From positions 1-36,874 of the IMG/VR virus record IMGVR_UViG_3300017730_000033: a DNA stretch of 36,874 bases; one strand, given 5' to 3'. The stretch's first letter is position 1. Each line of letters begins with the position of its first letter. The DNA is from a virus. A model generated the notes under the pieces. That model did not search any database and was not told where the DNA came from. It saw nothing but the letters and a program-made list of their open reading frames with translations. The position numbers were made by a program, and so were the translations under genes. Shown here piece after piece: positions 1-7,287 of the stretch.

Positions 1-471
1 AAGAAATTTTTTCGATGTAGCCGTCAGTGCTTCTTGAAAAGACATAGTTCTCATCATGTGTTTAATAGAAGCATCGTTGTAAAACTTTTCTTTTTCCAAT
101 GCTGATAAATGACCACCAGCCAAAGCCTGATTTAACTTGTATATTCTTTTTTGAACTTTCGACCTATTCTCTAAAGTGTCTATCATTTTTTGTTCTTCTT
201 TAAGGTCTTCATTTCTTGCTACGGATATGTATTTAAACACCAATAACATAGAAGAAAGTTGTTGCATTAATTGATAAACTGAGGGAATACCTGCCGTAGC
301 CCTTGTAACGATACTTCTTACAATACCTTTTTTATTACCAATAGTTCCTAAAGCCGCTAAACGACTAACTAAATCTTCCGAAGCGGTTTCAGTATCTAAA
401 AGTAGTCTATTAATATCTTCCATTCCACCCTTGATTGAATCAAGTTCTCGGCGTAATTTATTCATATCCAT
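1..471 (-). CDS. Probable tail tape-measure protein, N-terminal part (cut by window edge)
   Basis: An open frame starts at ATG 471-469 and runs off the left edge, so only the first 157 residues are seen. They are mostly helical and charged (start MDMNKLRRELDSIKGG), with a Gly/Ala-containing stretch near residues 40-65 (GIVRSIVTRATAGIPSVYQ) and a possible coiled coil near 85-110. The start lies 4 nt after the stop of the frameshifted tail assembly chaperone. In long-tailed phages the gene directly after the chaperone pair is normally the tape measure, which sets tail length and is wrapped by the chaperones. The assignment rests mainly on this position; the visible part has no diagnostic motif. 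Another minor tail protein is possible. Confidence 0.55.
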   Translation of the reverse strand, partial: MDMNKLRRELDSIKGGMEDINRLLLDTETASEDLVSRLAALGTIGNKKGIVRSIVTRATAGIPSVYQLMQQLSSMLLVFKYISVARNEDLKEEQKMIDTLENRSKVQKRIYKLNQALAGGHLSALEKEKFYNDASIKHMMRTMSFQEALTATSKKFL

Positions 472-475
472 ATAA

Positions 476-1038
476 TCACTTCAATTTATTTTTGTTTAAT
501 TGTTTTGATTCCTCTTCCTTTGTTATAGAAAACATAATCATAAAATCCCTAACCATAGAATAAGGCATTTGGTATGCCTCGGCGGGACTAATATGTAATT
601 CCTTAGCCAAGATATATAAAGTTATCCGAGAAGCGATAACAGGGGAATCTATTCTACCCCCACTTAAGGCTGTTCGGTAGACTCTTTTAAATCTTCATCC
701 CCCTCAAGAGCGAAGGGGTCGGGAAGGATTTCTTTAATTTGATTTCCAACATACGGAGTAAGTCTAATAAATTCAACCGGTGAAAGTTGAGGTTCAGTTT
801 TATCTACAAATGCTTCCCAAAGGTAGCGGAATAGCGTGTCCATTTCAAGAGAAATATCTTGAGTGCGAGAGTTTAAGTTAATGAGTTTTGCCTGTGCTTT
901 TTCTAATTGTAAAAAAGTGGGTTCCTTAATCCAAACCTTGAGGTACTCATCACTATCGGGGGCTACACGAATATAATGTAGGGTACTTTCAGTTGTCGCA
1001 AATAGGCTACTCTTATTCTTTACTGTCTTTCTATCCAT
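476..1038 (-). CDS. Tail assembly chaperone, -1 frameshift fusion (gpG-T type)
   Basis: This is the predicted product of a -1 ribosomal slip near the end of the 124-aa chaperone gene. Residues 1-118 are read in the zero frame. Ribosomes then slip on T TTA AAA (691-685) and read 69 more residues in the -1 frame to the TGA at 478-476, giving about 187 aa. The extension includes ASRITLYILAKELHISPAEA and then YQMPYSMVRDFMIMF, which looks like the T-domain of siphovirus chaperones. That frame has no Met until residue 106 of the fused reading and no ribosome binding site, so it is unlikely to be a stand-alone gene. In phage lambda, gpG and gpGT chaperone the tape measure. Position between tail tube and tape-measure genes fits exactly. 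Confidence 0.82.
664..1038 (-). CDS. Tail assembly chaperone, short form (gpG-like)
   Basis: A 124-residue protein with start ATG 1038-1036 preceded by an AAGGTGAAT binding site. Residues 20-60 look like beta strands (TESTLHYIRVAPDSDEYLKV, then WIKEPTFLQLEKAQ) followed by helices, as in phage tail assembly chaperones that help load tube subunits onto the tape measure. The last codons contain the slippery heptamer that yields the longer fusion. It sits directly downstream of the major tail tube gene, the usual location. I see no family-defining motif in this half alone; the call depends on position, size and the frameshift architecture, which together are strong. Confidence 0.8.
   Translation of the reverse strand: MDRKTVKNKSSLFATTESTLHYIRVAPDSDEYLKVWIKEPTFLQLEKAQAKLINLNSRTQDISLEMDTLFRYLWEAFVDKTEPQLSPVEFIRLTPYVGNQIKEILPDPFALEGDEDLKESTEQP
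685..691 (-). promoter_or_regulatory. Programmed -1 ribosomal frameshift slippery heptamer
   Basis: On the minus strand the sequence reads GA T TTA AAA G in the chaperone's reading phase. T TTA AAA is a canonical X XXY YYZ heptamer, allowing both tRNAs to re-pair in the -1 frame as TTT AAA. The zero-frame stop TAA follows at 666-664, and the -1 frame stays open for 69 codons. A G4/C4 complementary pair (661-658 with 645-642) lies 23 nt downstream, too far to be a confident stimulatory hairpin. Confidence 0.82.
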
Positions 1039-1083
1039 AGGTATTCACCTTGTTAATAACTACGCAAGGGTTGGTCTTTAAAC

Positions 1084-3339
1084 TTATCCTTGAATAATCC
1101 AATTTGTTGCATGAGTACACGAATGTAACTCAAGAGGTTGAATGGTCCAATTAACTGTAATCGGTCCTTTGTCATTTGTAAGTGGGAAGTCTGCACTTGT
1201 TACCATGTAGTCCTTGAAAACCATTGACAATGTTTCATCATTGGTTGCGGTGTCTTTGGTAAAGGTAAGTTTAATTTGATTGCCGTCAGTTCCATTGAGA
1301 GAGGTAGCGGCATTGTTTCGCAGTTCTTCAAAGAGGAGGTTGTCAGTGACTAATCCTGTAAAGGAGAGATTATACACCCTTTGACCTGCAATATGAGTTT
1401 GACTGTTCTTATCATAGCGGCCAATAAATCTCTTTGGTTGTAGGCTGTTTGAAATATCCAAAGTCATGTTCTCAATGCGAATATATTCCTGTCCAAACAT
1501 TTCAATAGTGCCATCGGAGAAGAAAAATGGTCGTAAATTTTCTTCACTAATAGATGATTGTCCTCCTGCTGGAGAACCAAAGTTCACCCATTCTTGAAGG
1601 TCGGTAGTTTTGTTTGCTGTCACATAATTGTTTGGTGCTGTGAAGGTATTTTTCGAGTTAAAATTAACTGTCATTTTCATTTCCTGTCCAGCATCTGCTG
1701 TAAGATTAACACTTTCAACTTGACAACCGGGGTAAATCTTAGAATAAACTGTTTCCGAAATATTTCTTGTTACACCATTTACAGTAGTTGAAGTAATATC
1801 AACTTCTTCCGTAGCCATACTTGCTGGCTTTTTAAGTGTATATTCAAGTGCAAATGAAGGTAGGTCTGCTGTATTATTTTCACTAAAGGTGTAAGTAATT
1901 TTATTTGTTTGAGTAAGATTAACACTTTTAATATTTGTATCATCCATACCCTTTTGTTTATTTAGTGGAGGGCAGACTACATTATCAATTGTTCGGTGAA
2001 AACCTGCTGTATTTACATTAGAATCATAGATAAAATTATTTCCAGTAAGGTTGGTTGAAGTAAAGAAATCATCTGCGGCCATTGTTACCGAACCTTCATT
2101 AGATACCGTGGTAATTTCTTTTGAACCTAATGCGTAGTAAAGCCATGAAAAGTTATTTGCAGATAGGGAAAAATTACCACCGGAGGTAGTTTCTGCACCC
2201 TTAAATTGATAAGCCATATTTCTACTACCTGAAGAAAGTGCAATTTGTTTCATCTCAATTTGTGTTTGAGGAACTTGCACTGAGTCAGTAAGTCCAATCC
2301 AAGTATCGGAAAGAAGTCGAGGATTAGAACCGTCTTTAGGTGCTGGAACAGGTGCGCCAATATGTTGAATTACACCGTAGTAATTTGTTGCTGTTGATAT
2401 AATTGCTGAATCAATAGTATTTGCCACTGAAATTGTAGTAGCCGTATTTGAAACAATCATGGCCTTGTCAGTAAAGGTGTCACCACTGTTTAAATAAATT
2501 TCTAAAATGCACCCACGATACAGATTAGGAACAAGAAGAAGTTCTCCTGTAAAAGAAGAGTTAAGAGTAAAAACTGCATTAGTGGCAGGAACTGTGACGA
2601 GAGTAATTTCAATAACAGGGTTTGTTCCCGATGAAGTAAATGTCACTTCATCTCCAACAGAAGTAATATTATAACTACTACCTCCCGCTACAACTGTGAC
2701 GGCTGTAACTGCACCACCAGCAGTATTTGAATTTACGGTCACACCACCGTTAACATCTTCTGTTGTATCTGCAACAAAACCACCTACGGTATTTGTAATA
2801 GTAAGAACACCTAATGCTCTTGAAACTGAAACATCTTCACCACTTAGGGCTTGAAGAACCATTTCTGCAATTTGACTTCCAGAGGTTCCCGAAGCAATTG
2901 AAGTAGAAACCGTAATATCTCTATCTGCGCCTGTGGCTTTAGGAGATTGGTCTGCATCATTTAAAATAACTGCAACTGTTTCTGTTCCATCAACACCTGC
3001 AATTGAAAGAGTAAAAAATCCATCCTGTCCAGCATCTCCGTCTTCGTAATTAGTTCCGGTAGCATCTATAAAAGTTAAAACTGTTGTATGTGCTGAAAGC
3101 GTTAAAAGTAATTCTCCACCTGTTCCTGTTGTAGGTTGTCCAGCAACAATACCATCACTATCAATTGTTGTTTGACTTGCTAAAATTTGAGTTCCCGCCG
3201 TTTTAACAGTAGCAGAAGCAATTGCACCCGTAGATGTTGAGGAATTTGCCACACTCGCAAATGTCCCTAAAAATATATCTTGTTCAGGTATCATAGATAC
3301 CATCGCCCCGCTGTCCATCCAAACTTCATTACTTACCAT
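1084..3339 (-). CDS. Major tail tube protein with large beta-rich insertion
   Basis: A 751-residue, Thr/Ser/Asn-rich and almost Cys-free protein. The start ATG follows a clear AAGGTGAT site. The C-terminal half (about 340-751) has alternating strands such as QMKQIALSSGSRNMAYQFKG and VESVNLTADAGQEMKMTVNF, typical of tail tube beta-sandwich subunits. Residues about 30-330 form a low-complexity beta-rich region, including VSRALGVLTITNTVGG, which recalls Ig-like or decoration modules. Tube proteins are usually 150-400 aa, so this one is unusually long. It precedes the frameshifted chaperone gene and follows the tail-terminator candidate, the standard position of the tube gene. An alternative is a tube fused to a surface-exposed adhesion or decoration domain. 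Confidence 0.74.
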   Translation of the reverse strand: MVSNEVWMDSGAMVSMIPEQDIFLGTFASVANSSTSTGAIASATVKTAGTQILASQTTIDSDGIVAGQPTTGTGGELLLTLSAHTTVLTFIDATGTNYEDGDAGQDGFFTLSIAGVDGTETVAVILNDADQSPKATGADRDITVSTSIASGTSGSQIAEMVLQALSGEDVSVSRALGVLTITNTVGGFVADTTEDVNGGVTVNSNTAGGAVTAVTVVAGGSSYNITSVGDEVTFTSSGTNPVIEITLVTVPATNAVFTLNSSFTGELLLVPNLYRGCILEIYLNSGDTFTDKAMIVSNTATTISVANTIDSAIISTATNYYGVIQHIGAPVPAPKDGSNPRLLSDTWIGLTDSVQVPQTQIEMKQIALSSGSRNMAYQFKGAETTSGGNFSLSANNFSWLYYALGSKEITTVSNEGSVTMAADDFFTSTNLTGNNFIYDSNVNTAGFHRTIDNVVCPPLNKQKGMDDTNIKSVNLTQTNKITYTFSENNTADLPSFALEYTLKKPASMATEEVDITSTTVNGVTRNISETVYSKIYPGCQVESVNLTADAGQEMKMTVNFNSKNTFTAPNNYVTANKTTDLQEWVNFGSPAGGQSSISEENLRPFFFSDGTIEMFGQEYIRIENMTLDISNSLQPKRFIGRYDKNSQTHIAGQRVYNLSFTGLVTDNLLFEELRNNAATSLNGTDGNQIKLTFTKDTATNDETLSMVFKDYMVTSADFPLTNDKGPITVNWTIQPLELHSCTHATNWIIQG

Positions 3340-3355
3340 TTTTAATCACCTTTTA

Positions 3356-3949
3356 TTACAAACTGTTGGCGAATCTCTTCATAGTCACATTTATTCTATA
3401 TCCAAATATTCTTGATTTTTTGTCATTAGCGTCAGTTCGGCTTCCTAATACGAGATGTTTAATGTTTTCTTCTAAACTTCCTGCACTTCGGAACCAGCCC
3501 CTTCGGTTTGTTTCAATGATGTATCGCACTATCTTATAAAGGTTTTCTATTCTATCTCTACCAAAAGTAGAACCCGAAGGTGCAACTCTCGCATTATCAT
3601 TTGTTCGCCTATCATCTTGTTTTGTTCTAATTGAAATAGACATTTCGTGAGTTTCGTTTCTTACAGACCAATCACGAGTAGGATATTCCACAGTTTGAGA
3701 GTTTTGCATTACTGCAATAACATCTAAAGAAGGTGTAGTATTATCCCCAGCAGTTTCTCGTGCGGCACTAATTCTTACTCTATTACCACCTCTTCCGGGT
3801 TTTGTAGTATTGCGAGCAGAACTCATATCTCGTATATCCATAATTTGTGGTTTAACTCTATGAATTGCAGGAATAGCAGAACCTAATGCTATTACGGCAG
3901 TTTCCCAATATTCATCAAGTAATGTAACTAAATATGTAACTTCATCCAC
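3356..3949 (-). CDS. Tail terminator / tail completion candidate
   Basis: A 197-residue protein apparently starting with GTG 3949-3947; no in-frame ATG lies near, and the frame overlaps the end of the upstream tagged gene by 8 nt. A purine-rich GGGGGAGAAG tract lies about 6 nt upstream. The N-terminus is helical (YLVTLLDEYWETAVIALGSA), followed by strands with VRISAARETAGDN and EMSISIRTKQDDRR, and the protein ends FGYRINVTMKRFANSL. This helix-plus-sheet layout with a C-terminal strand resembles gpU-like tail terminators, which cap the tube. Position just before the tail tube gene supports this. No motif proves it; a neck protein is the main alternative. Confidence 0.5.
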   Translation of the reverse strand: MDEVTYLVTLLDEYWETAVIALGSAIPAIHRVKPQIMDIRDMSSARNTTKPGRGGNRVRISAARETAGDNTTPSLDVIAVMQNSQTVEYPTRDWSVRNETHEMSISIRTKQDDRRTNDNARVAPSGSTFGRDRIENLYKIVRYIIETNRRGWFRSAGSLEENIKHLVLGSRTDANDKKSRIFGYRINVTMKRFANSL

Positions 3950-5129
3950 GATTTCTTCTCCCCCTTAATCCTTCTTCTAACCTTTCCTCTTGTAAATCAC
4001 CTTCGGCTAAATTATCTTGATAATCATTCATTTCATCCCAATCTTCTTGGTCATAATCGTATATATCGTCGCCTTCATAATCCGAATAAAAATCTTCTAT
4101 CCATGTATCAAGAATACCTTCTAATTTCTTACCTTCGGAAAATTTATCTTCTATAAGTTCTTCTAAACTTATTGTTTCTAATGCAGAAATATTCCCAATC
4201 CAATATTTTCTTTTTTCATAATAATCATAAAATTCTTCCTTTACCTTTTCGTACAATTCTGGAGATTCAAACTTCCAATCCATACCATATGTTCTTTTTG
4301 CTAAATCTACTTGTGCTTCAAAAATTTTGTCCCCAAATGTAATTTGTTTCTCCGCCGTAACTTTAACACGATTTATAAATTCCGAAAAAACACTTTCCAT
4401 TCGTGAAATTTGCCTTCTATCATAAGTAATATTCGTTATATACACTTTAAGTTTTTCTGAAAGTTTTGAAAATCTATCAATAAAATCATCTAAAACAGAA
4501 TACTCTTGTCTTCTTCTGCGGTTTTGATGTTCAAATAGTAACATTGTTAATTCTTTTTTGTTTGCTACTAAAGTTATAATTGGTAATGTTAAAGCCAAAT
4601 ATCCGTCATCAGTTTGTGTCTTATTGTCTATAATAAAATCTGTTTCCCATCTGTCATTTCCAGTAAAAATTAAATTAAGTTCAGGAACTTTATCCATATC
4701 TGAAGTTAAATCATTATAAATTGTTTCTTCAATAGTCGTAATTAATTTTTCAGGAATTTCTGGAGGGTTAAATTCGTCCGATAGTGGGTTATCCTTCGGT
4801 TCTATTTTAAGAATACTTTGCCATGTGTTAATTTTATCATTAGATAATTTAAAAGAACCTTGCCCTCTACGCTTTCTTCCCGAAAACACCTTTCTTACCT
4901 GAGAAACAAAATTTTTGATGGCCCTGTTATTTCTACTCGCTGTAAATGGGGTTTCTACCGTTTCCATTGTTTCTGGATTTTTTATAACAACTGATGCGTG
5001 TTTTGAAAACTTTGAATTTCCTTTTGTTTTGTATTCAACTAATTCATACCCGGCTTCATTGAGTTTTACCTCTAAATCCTTTACAAATTTAGCATCATTT
5101 TTTTTATAAATTGCATCAAACCAAGTCAT
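3942..5129 (-). CDS. Tagged protein of unknown function between neck and tail genes
   Basis: A 395-residue, highly charged protein beginning MTWFDAIYKKND, a version of the recurrent tag (Trp3, Asp5, Ile7, Lys9). After the tag, residues 10-75 form an alpha/beta segment (VKDLEVKLNEAGYELVEYKT) rich in Lys. The middle is helix-rich and the C-terminus very acidic (YSDYEGDDIYDYDQEDWDEM) before a basic tail GLRGRRNRG. The start ATG overlaps the upstream stop (ATGA) and follows a GAGGCG site. I do not recognise a family. Its place between the adaptor region and the tail-terminator candidate could suit a neck protein, but the tag suggests instead a prohead-targeted cargo. Confidence 0.72.
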   Translation of the reverse strand: MTWFDAIYKKNDAKFVKDLEVKLNEAGYELVEYKTKGNSKFSKHASVVIKNPETMETVETPFTASRNNRAIKNFVSQVRKVFSGRKRRGQGSFKLSNDKINTWQSILKIEPKDNPLSDEFNPPEIPEKLITTIEETIYNDLTSDMDKVPELNLIFTGNDRWETDFIIDNKTQTDDGYLALTLPIITLVANKKELTMLLFEHQNRRRRQEYSVLDDFIDRFSKLSEKLKVYITNITYDRRQISRMESVFSEFINRVKVTAEKQITFGDKIFEAQVDLAKRTYGMDWKFESPELYEKVKEEFYDYYEKRKYWIGNISALETISLEELIEDKFSEGKKLEGILDTWIEDFYSDYEGDDIYDYDQEDWDEMNDYQDNLAEGDLQEERLEEGLRGRRNRG

Positions 5130-5332
5130 TCAAACGCCTCCTCAATTCTTCTTTGAATAACTTGGACAACTTCTTGTTCGATAACCTGTTCCATTATCTC
5201 GTCGCTCATTTTTTCACCAAGAGTTCTCTCAGTGTAATCTTGTATGTCTTCATTTTGCTGAACGACGGTTTCTAAAATACTTTCCATGTCGAGTTGAACC
5301 AAACGCATCTTTTCTAAAATTTTACGGAACAT
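5126..5332 (-). CDS. Small acidic helical protein with weak tag
   Basis: I place the start at ATG 5332-5330 (MFRKILEKMRLVQLD), giving 68 aa. A GAGG site lies 8 nt upstream, and this start limits overlap with the preceding gene to 11 nt. An upstream in-frame start at 5404 would overlap that gene by 83 nt with no better site. The N-terminus M-F-R-K-I-L-E-K resembles the recurring tag with Phe for Trp (hydrophobic-x-x-I-L-x-K). The rest is Gln/Glu-rich and probably one or two amphipathic helices. The stop overlaps the next gene start as ATGA. Function unknown. Confidence 0.62.
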   Translation of the reverse strand: MFRKILEKMRLVQLDMESILETVVQQNEDIQDYTERTLGEKMSDEIMEQVIEQEVVQVIQRRIEEAFE

Positions 5333-6059
5333 CTTTACGACCTCGTTTTCCTCTTGTAGGTTTAATATTTGATACAGAAAACTTCTTTCTTTTTCTTTCC
5401 GCAAGTAAATCCTTTAATTTATCTGCCTTTTTCTTTGCCTTAGCACCCAATTTAGCCGCTTCTTCTAAATTTAAATTTCTAGGTAATTCTTCTTCCGGAG
5501 GGATTTCTTTGGGAACTAACATCGCTCGTTCTTTATCCCAATAAGAATCAGGATTAGCGGCTTCTAATTGACGAATATTTTCTTTTTCGGTAAGTTCTTC
5601 CTCTTCCTTTTCTCTTAAATCGTATTCTTCTATTTCTTTTTCATAGATTTTTTCAACTTCTTCCGAAATTCTTCTTCTTAAATCAAATTCATTTCTTACA
5701 GTTTCTGTATCATTCATAATAACATGACCTTCCACATTTGTAAATACATAGTTTCCATCATCTTCGACAAAATTTACATAAACATATCTTCTATCTCCTT
5801 GCCCTGAACGAAAAGAAATATTAATAGAAGTTTTAATACCAACAGTATTTCCATCAACTATTCTTACATGAGTTTTACGACCATTAATATCATCAGGAAC
5901 TACTGCATCGAGTGTATTTCTTAAATTTCTTTTAAATTTTTCCCAATCTCGAAGTATTAATCTTTCTCCCGATTCAGTACGAAGTTTTTCAAGGTCTTTT
6001 TCAAGGTCTTTTTCAATCTTTACACTGTTTCCTTTGGCTTTAATAATATCTTCCCACAT
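5322..6059 (-). CDS. Tagged charged protein of unknown function
   Basis: A 245-residue protein starting MWEDIIKAKGNSVKI: the tag in its short form, with Trp at position 2. The ATG at 6059-6057 follows GGTGATTTAA, a usual binding site in this window. Residues about 45-125 look like an alpha/beta domain with strands VDGNTVGIKTSINISF and RRYVYVNFVEDDGNYVFTNV. Residues about 140-235 are a long Lys/Glu helix or coiled coil (YEKEIEEYDLREKEEEELTE). The tail is basic (TRGKRGRKDVP). No known family is evident. It sits in the second tagged cluster, between genes that also carry the tag. Confidence 0.75.
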   Translation of the reverse strand: MWEDIIKAKGNSVKIEKDLEKDLEKLRTESGERLILRDWEKFKRNLRNTLDAVVPDDINGRKTHVRIVDGNTVGIKTSINISFRSGQGDRRYVYVNFVEDDGNYVFTNVEGHVIMNDTETVRNEFDLRRRISEEVEKIYEKEIEEYDLREKEEEELTEKENIRQLEAANPDSYWDKERAMLVPKEIPPEEELPRNLNLEEAAKLGAKAKKKADKLKDLLAERKRKKFSVSNIKPTRGKRGRKDVP

Positions 6060-6064
6060 TTAAA

Positions 6065-6388
6065 TCACCAATCCTTACAAGCCATACATCGGGGGGAATA
6101 ATCGGAACCGGTACAAGTGCTACATTTATGTCTTGCGTTAAAAGATTTTTTACGCTTAGTATTTCCACTCTTTCCCGTAACCTTAACTCCTGCTTGACCC
6201 CAATGAACTCTCTTGTATTTTCCCTTTTTACCTGCGGGAACACATGCCATCCATTTTTTACCTTTACGATTAGAAGATGTTTTGCCTGTCCTCTTAGTGC
6301 ATCTACCGGACTTGGCCTTTTTTCTTTTCTTACGGGCCTTCTTACCTCTTCTACCGGACTTTCTTTTTAGAATATCTTCCCAGCCCAT
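6065..6388 (-). CDS. Tagged basic Cys-containing protein (marine-virus ARHKC domain)
   Basis: The start is ATG 6388-6386 with AGGAGTGAT upstream, giving 107 aa that begin MGWEDILKRKSGRRGKK; a longer frame upstream lacks a site and overlaps the previous gene. A highly basic linker (residues 9-45) follows the tag. The second half reads RVHWGQAGVKVTGKSGNTKR, then KKSFNARHKCSTCTG and SPRCMACKDW. I recall similar (S/F)xARHxC...CKxW domains in many uncultured marine phages, of unknown function. The Cys pairs could bind zinc, and the basic tract could bind nucleic acid. Fusion of the tag to a basic domain fits a DNA-associated virion-interior protein, by inference. Confidence 0.8.
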   Translation of the reverse strand: MGWEDILKRKSGRRGKKARKKRKKAKSGRCTKRTGKTSSNRKGKKWMACVPAGKKGKYKRVHWGQAGVKVTGKSGNTKRKKSFNARHKCSTCTGSDYSPRCMACKDW

Positions 6389-6392
6389 AGTA

Positions 6393-7286
6393 TCACTCCT
6401 CATCTTCGTATAAATAATAGTCACCAAACTCATGTCTTGCCAACCAATCATCATGGTCCATCGCATCGCTAATAACATACTTTAATGTTCTTTCTTTGAA
6501 TCCCCTATATTTTTCTCCGGCATCAATAAAGTTTTGCATACCCGCCGCACCACCTTCATCTTCTAATACCTTTTTAATAAATTTAACATAGGTATTGTAT
6601 TGTGCGTTTCTTACAGCAGGTACTTTAGCCTTAGCGACTTCCTTACCATCACAACCACAACCGCAACCAGAATCCATATCTTCTATATCATCATCTTCAA
6701 TTTCTACATTCGTTTTAATACCGGGGAATCTTCTATTAAATTCTCTAATGTCTTTTTTAGTTCTTGCCGGTTTTCCTTCAGGAGTTTCCATTAAAATATG
6801 TTTAATCTTATCGGAAAGTTTGTTGCTAACCGCAAATTCATTATCAGCAACAGCACTATCAATGTCTTCTTCCATTTCCGGAGTTAATTTTTTATGTTTA
6901 GGTTTAGGCTCCCAACCCTTAGATACAATTTCATCAAAGTTATATTCCTTCATTGTGGAATTGCGAGTATATCTTTTACCTCTCCCCATTTGTTCATAGT
7001 CAACAATACCAGCATTATAACACATTAAACCTCCCTTTTGGCCTACTTGAGCGGGTCCTCTATGTTTTAAATAGCCACCTATCCCTCCTGTTTGCATTCC
7101 CCTTGATAAACTAAAATGTTTTAAGGCGAATGATTTTATTTGTTCAAATGGTTCTCCCATACTCAATTCCTTAAAAGATATAACCGTTCCTTCGGGTATA
7201 TTATCGTTAACATATTTAAGAATACCATATTTAATAGAAGGGGTAAATTTTACCGTTCTCGATTCCTTTAATACTTCTTTCCACAT
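6393..7286 (-). CDS. Tagged protein with CGCGC motif, unknown function
   Basis: I choose ATG 7286-7284 (MWKEVLKESR, 297 aa) rather than the in-frame GTG 9 nt upstream, because this puts the tag at the N-terminus and the ATG directly follows the adaptor stop (TGA-T-ATG), suggesting coupled translation. Residues 10-130 contain a Gly-rich segment with RGMQTGGIGGYLKHRGPAQ. Residue 208 starts an unusual C-G-C-G-C motif in an acidic stretch (DDDIEDMDSG), a possible metal site. The C-terminal 70 residues form a helical domain (YNTYVKFIKKVLEDEGGAAG) ending acidic. I do not recognise the family. Confidence 0.75.
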   Translation of the reverse strand: MWKEVLKESRTVKFTPSIKYGILKYVNDNIPEGTVISFKELSMGEPFEQIKSFALKHFSLSRGMQTGGIGGYLKHRGPAQVGQKGGLMCYNAGIVDYEQMGRGKRYTRNSTMKEYNFDEIVSKGWEPKPKHKKLTPEMEEDIDSAVADNEFAVSNKLSDKIKHILMETPEGKPARTKKDIREFNRRFPGIKTNVEIEDDDIEDMDSGCGCGCDGKEVAKAKVPAVRNAQYNTYVKFIKKVLEDEGGAAGMQNFIDAGEKYRGFKERTLKYVISDAMDHDDWLARHEFGDYYLYEDEE

Positions 7287-7287
7287 A

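Noticed and set aside
642-661. Hairpin as a frameshift stimulator downstream of the slippery site
   Set aside because: The G4/C4 pair begins 23 nt after the heptamer with a 12-nt loop; usual stimulators start 5-9 nt away.
5333-5404. Longer N-terminus for the 68-aa acidic protein
   Set aside because: It would overlap the preceding gene by 83 nt, while ATG 5332 has a GAGG site and gives a tag-like start.
6040-6243. 67-aa minus-strand frame overlapping the ARHKC protein
   Set aside because: It lies almost wholly inside the better-supported tagged gene in another frame and has no ribosome site.
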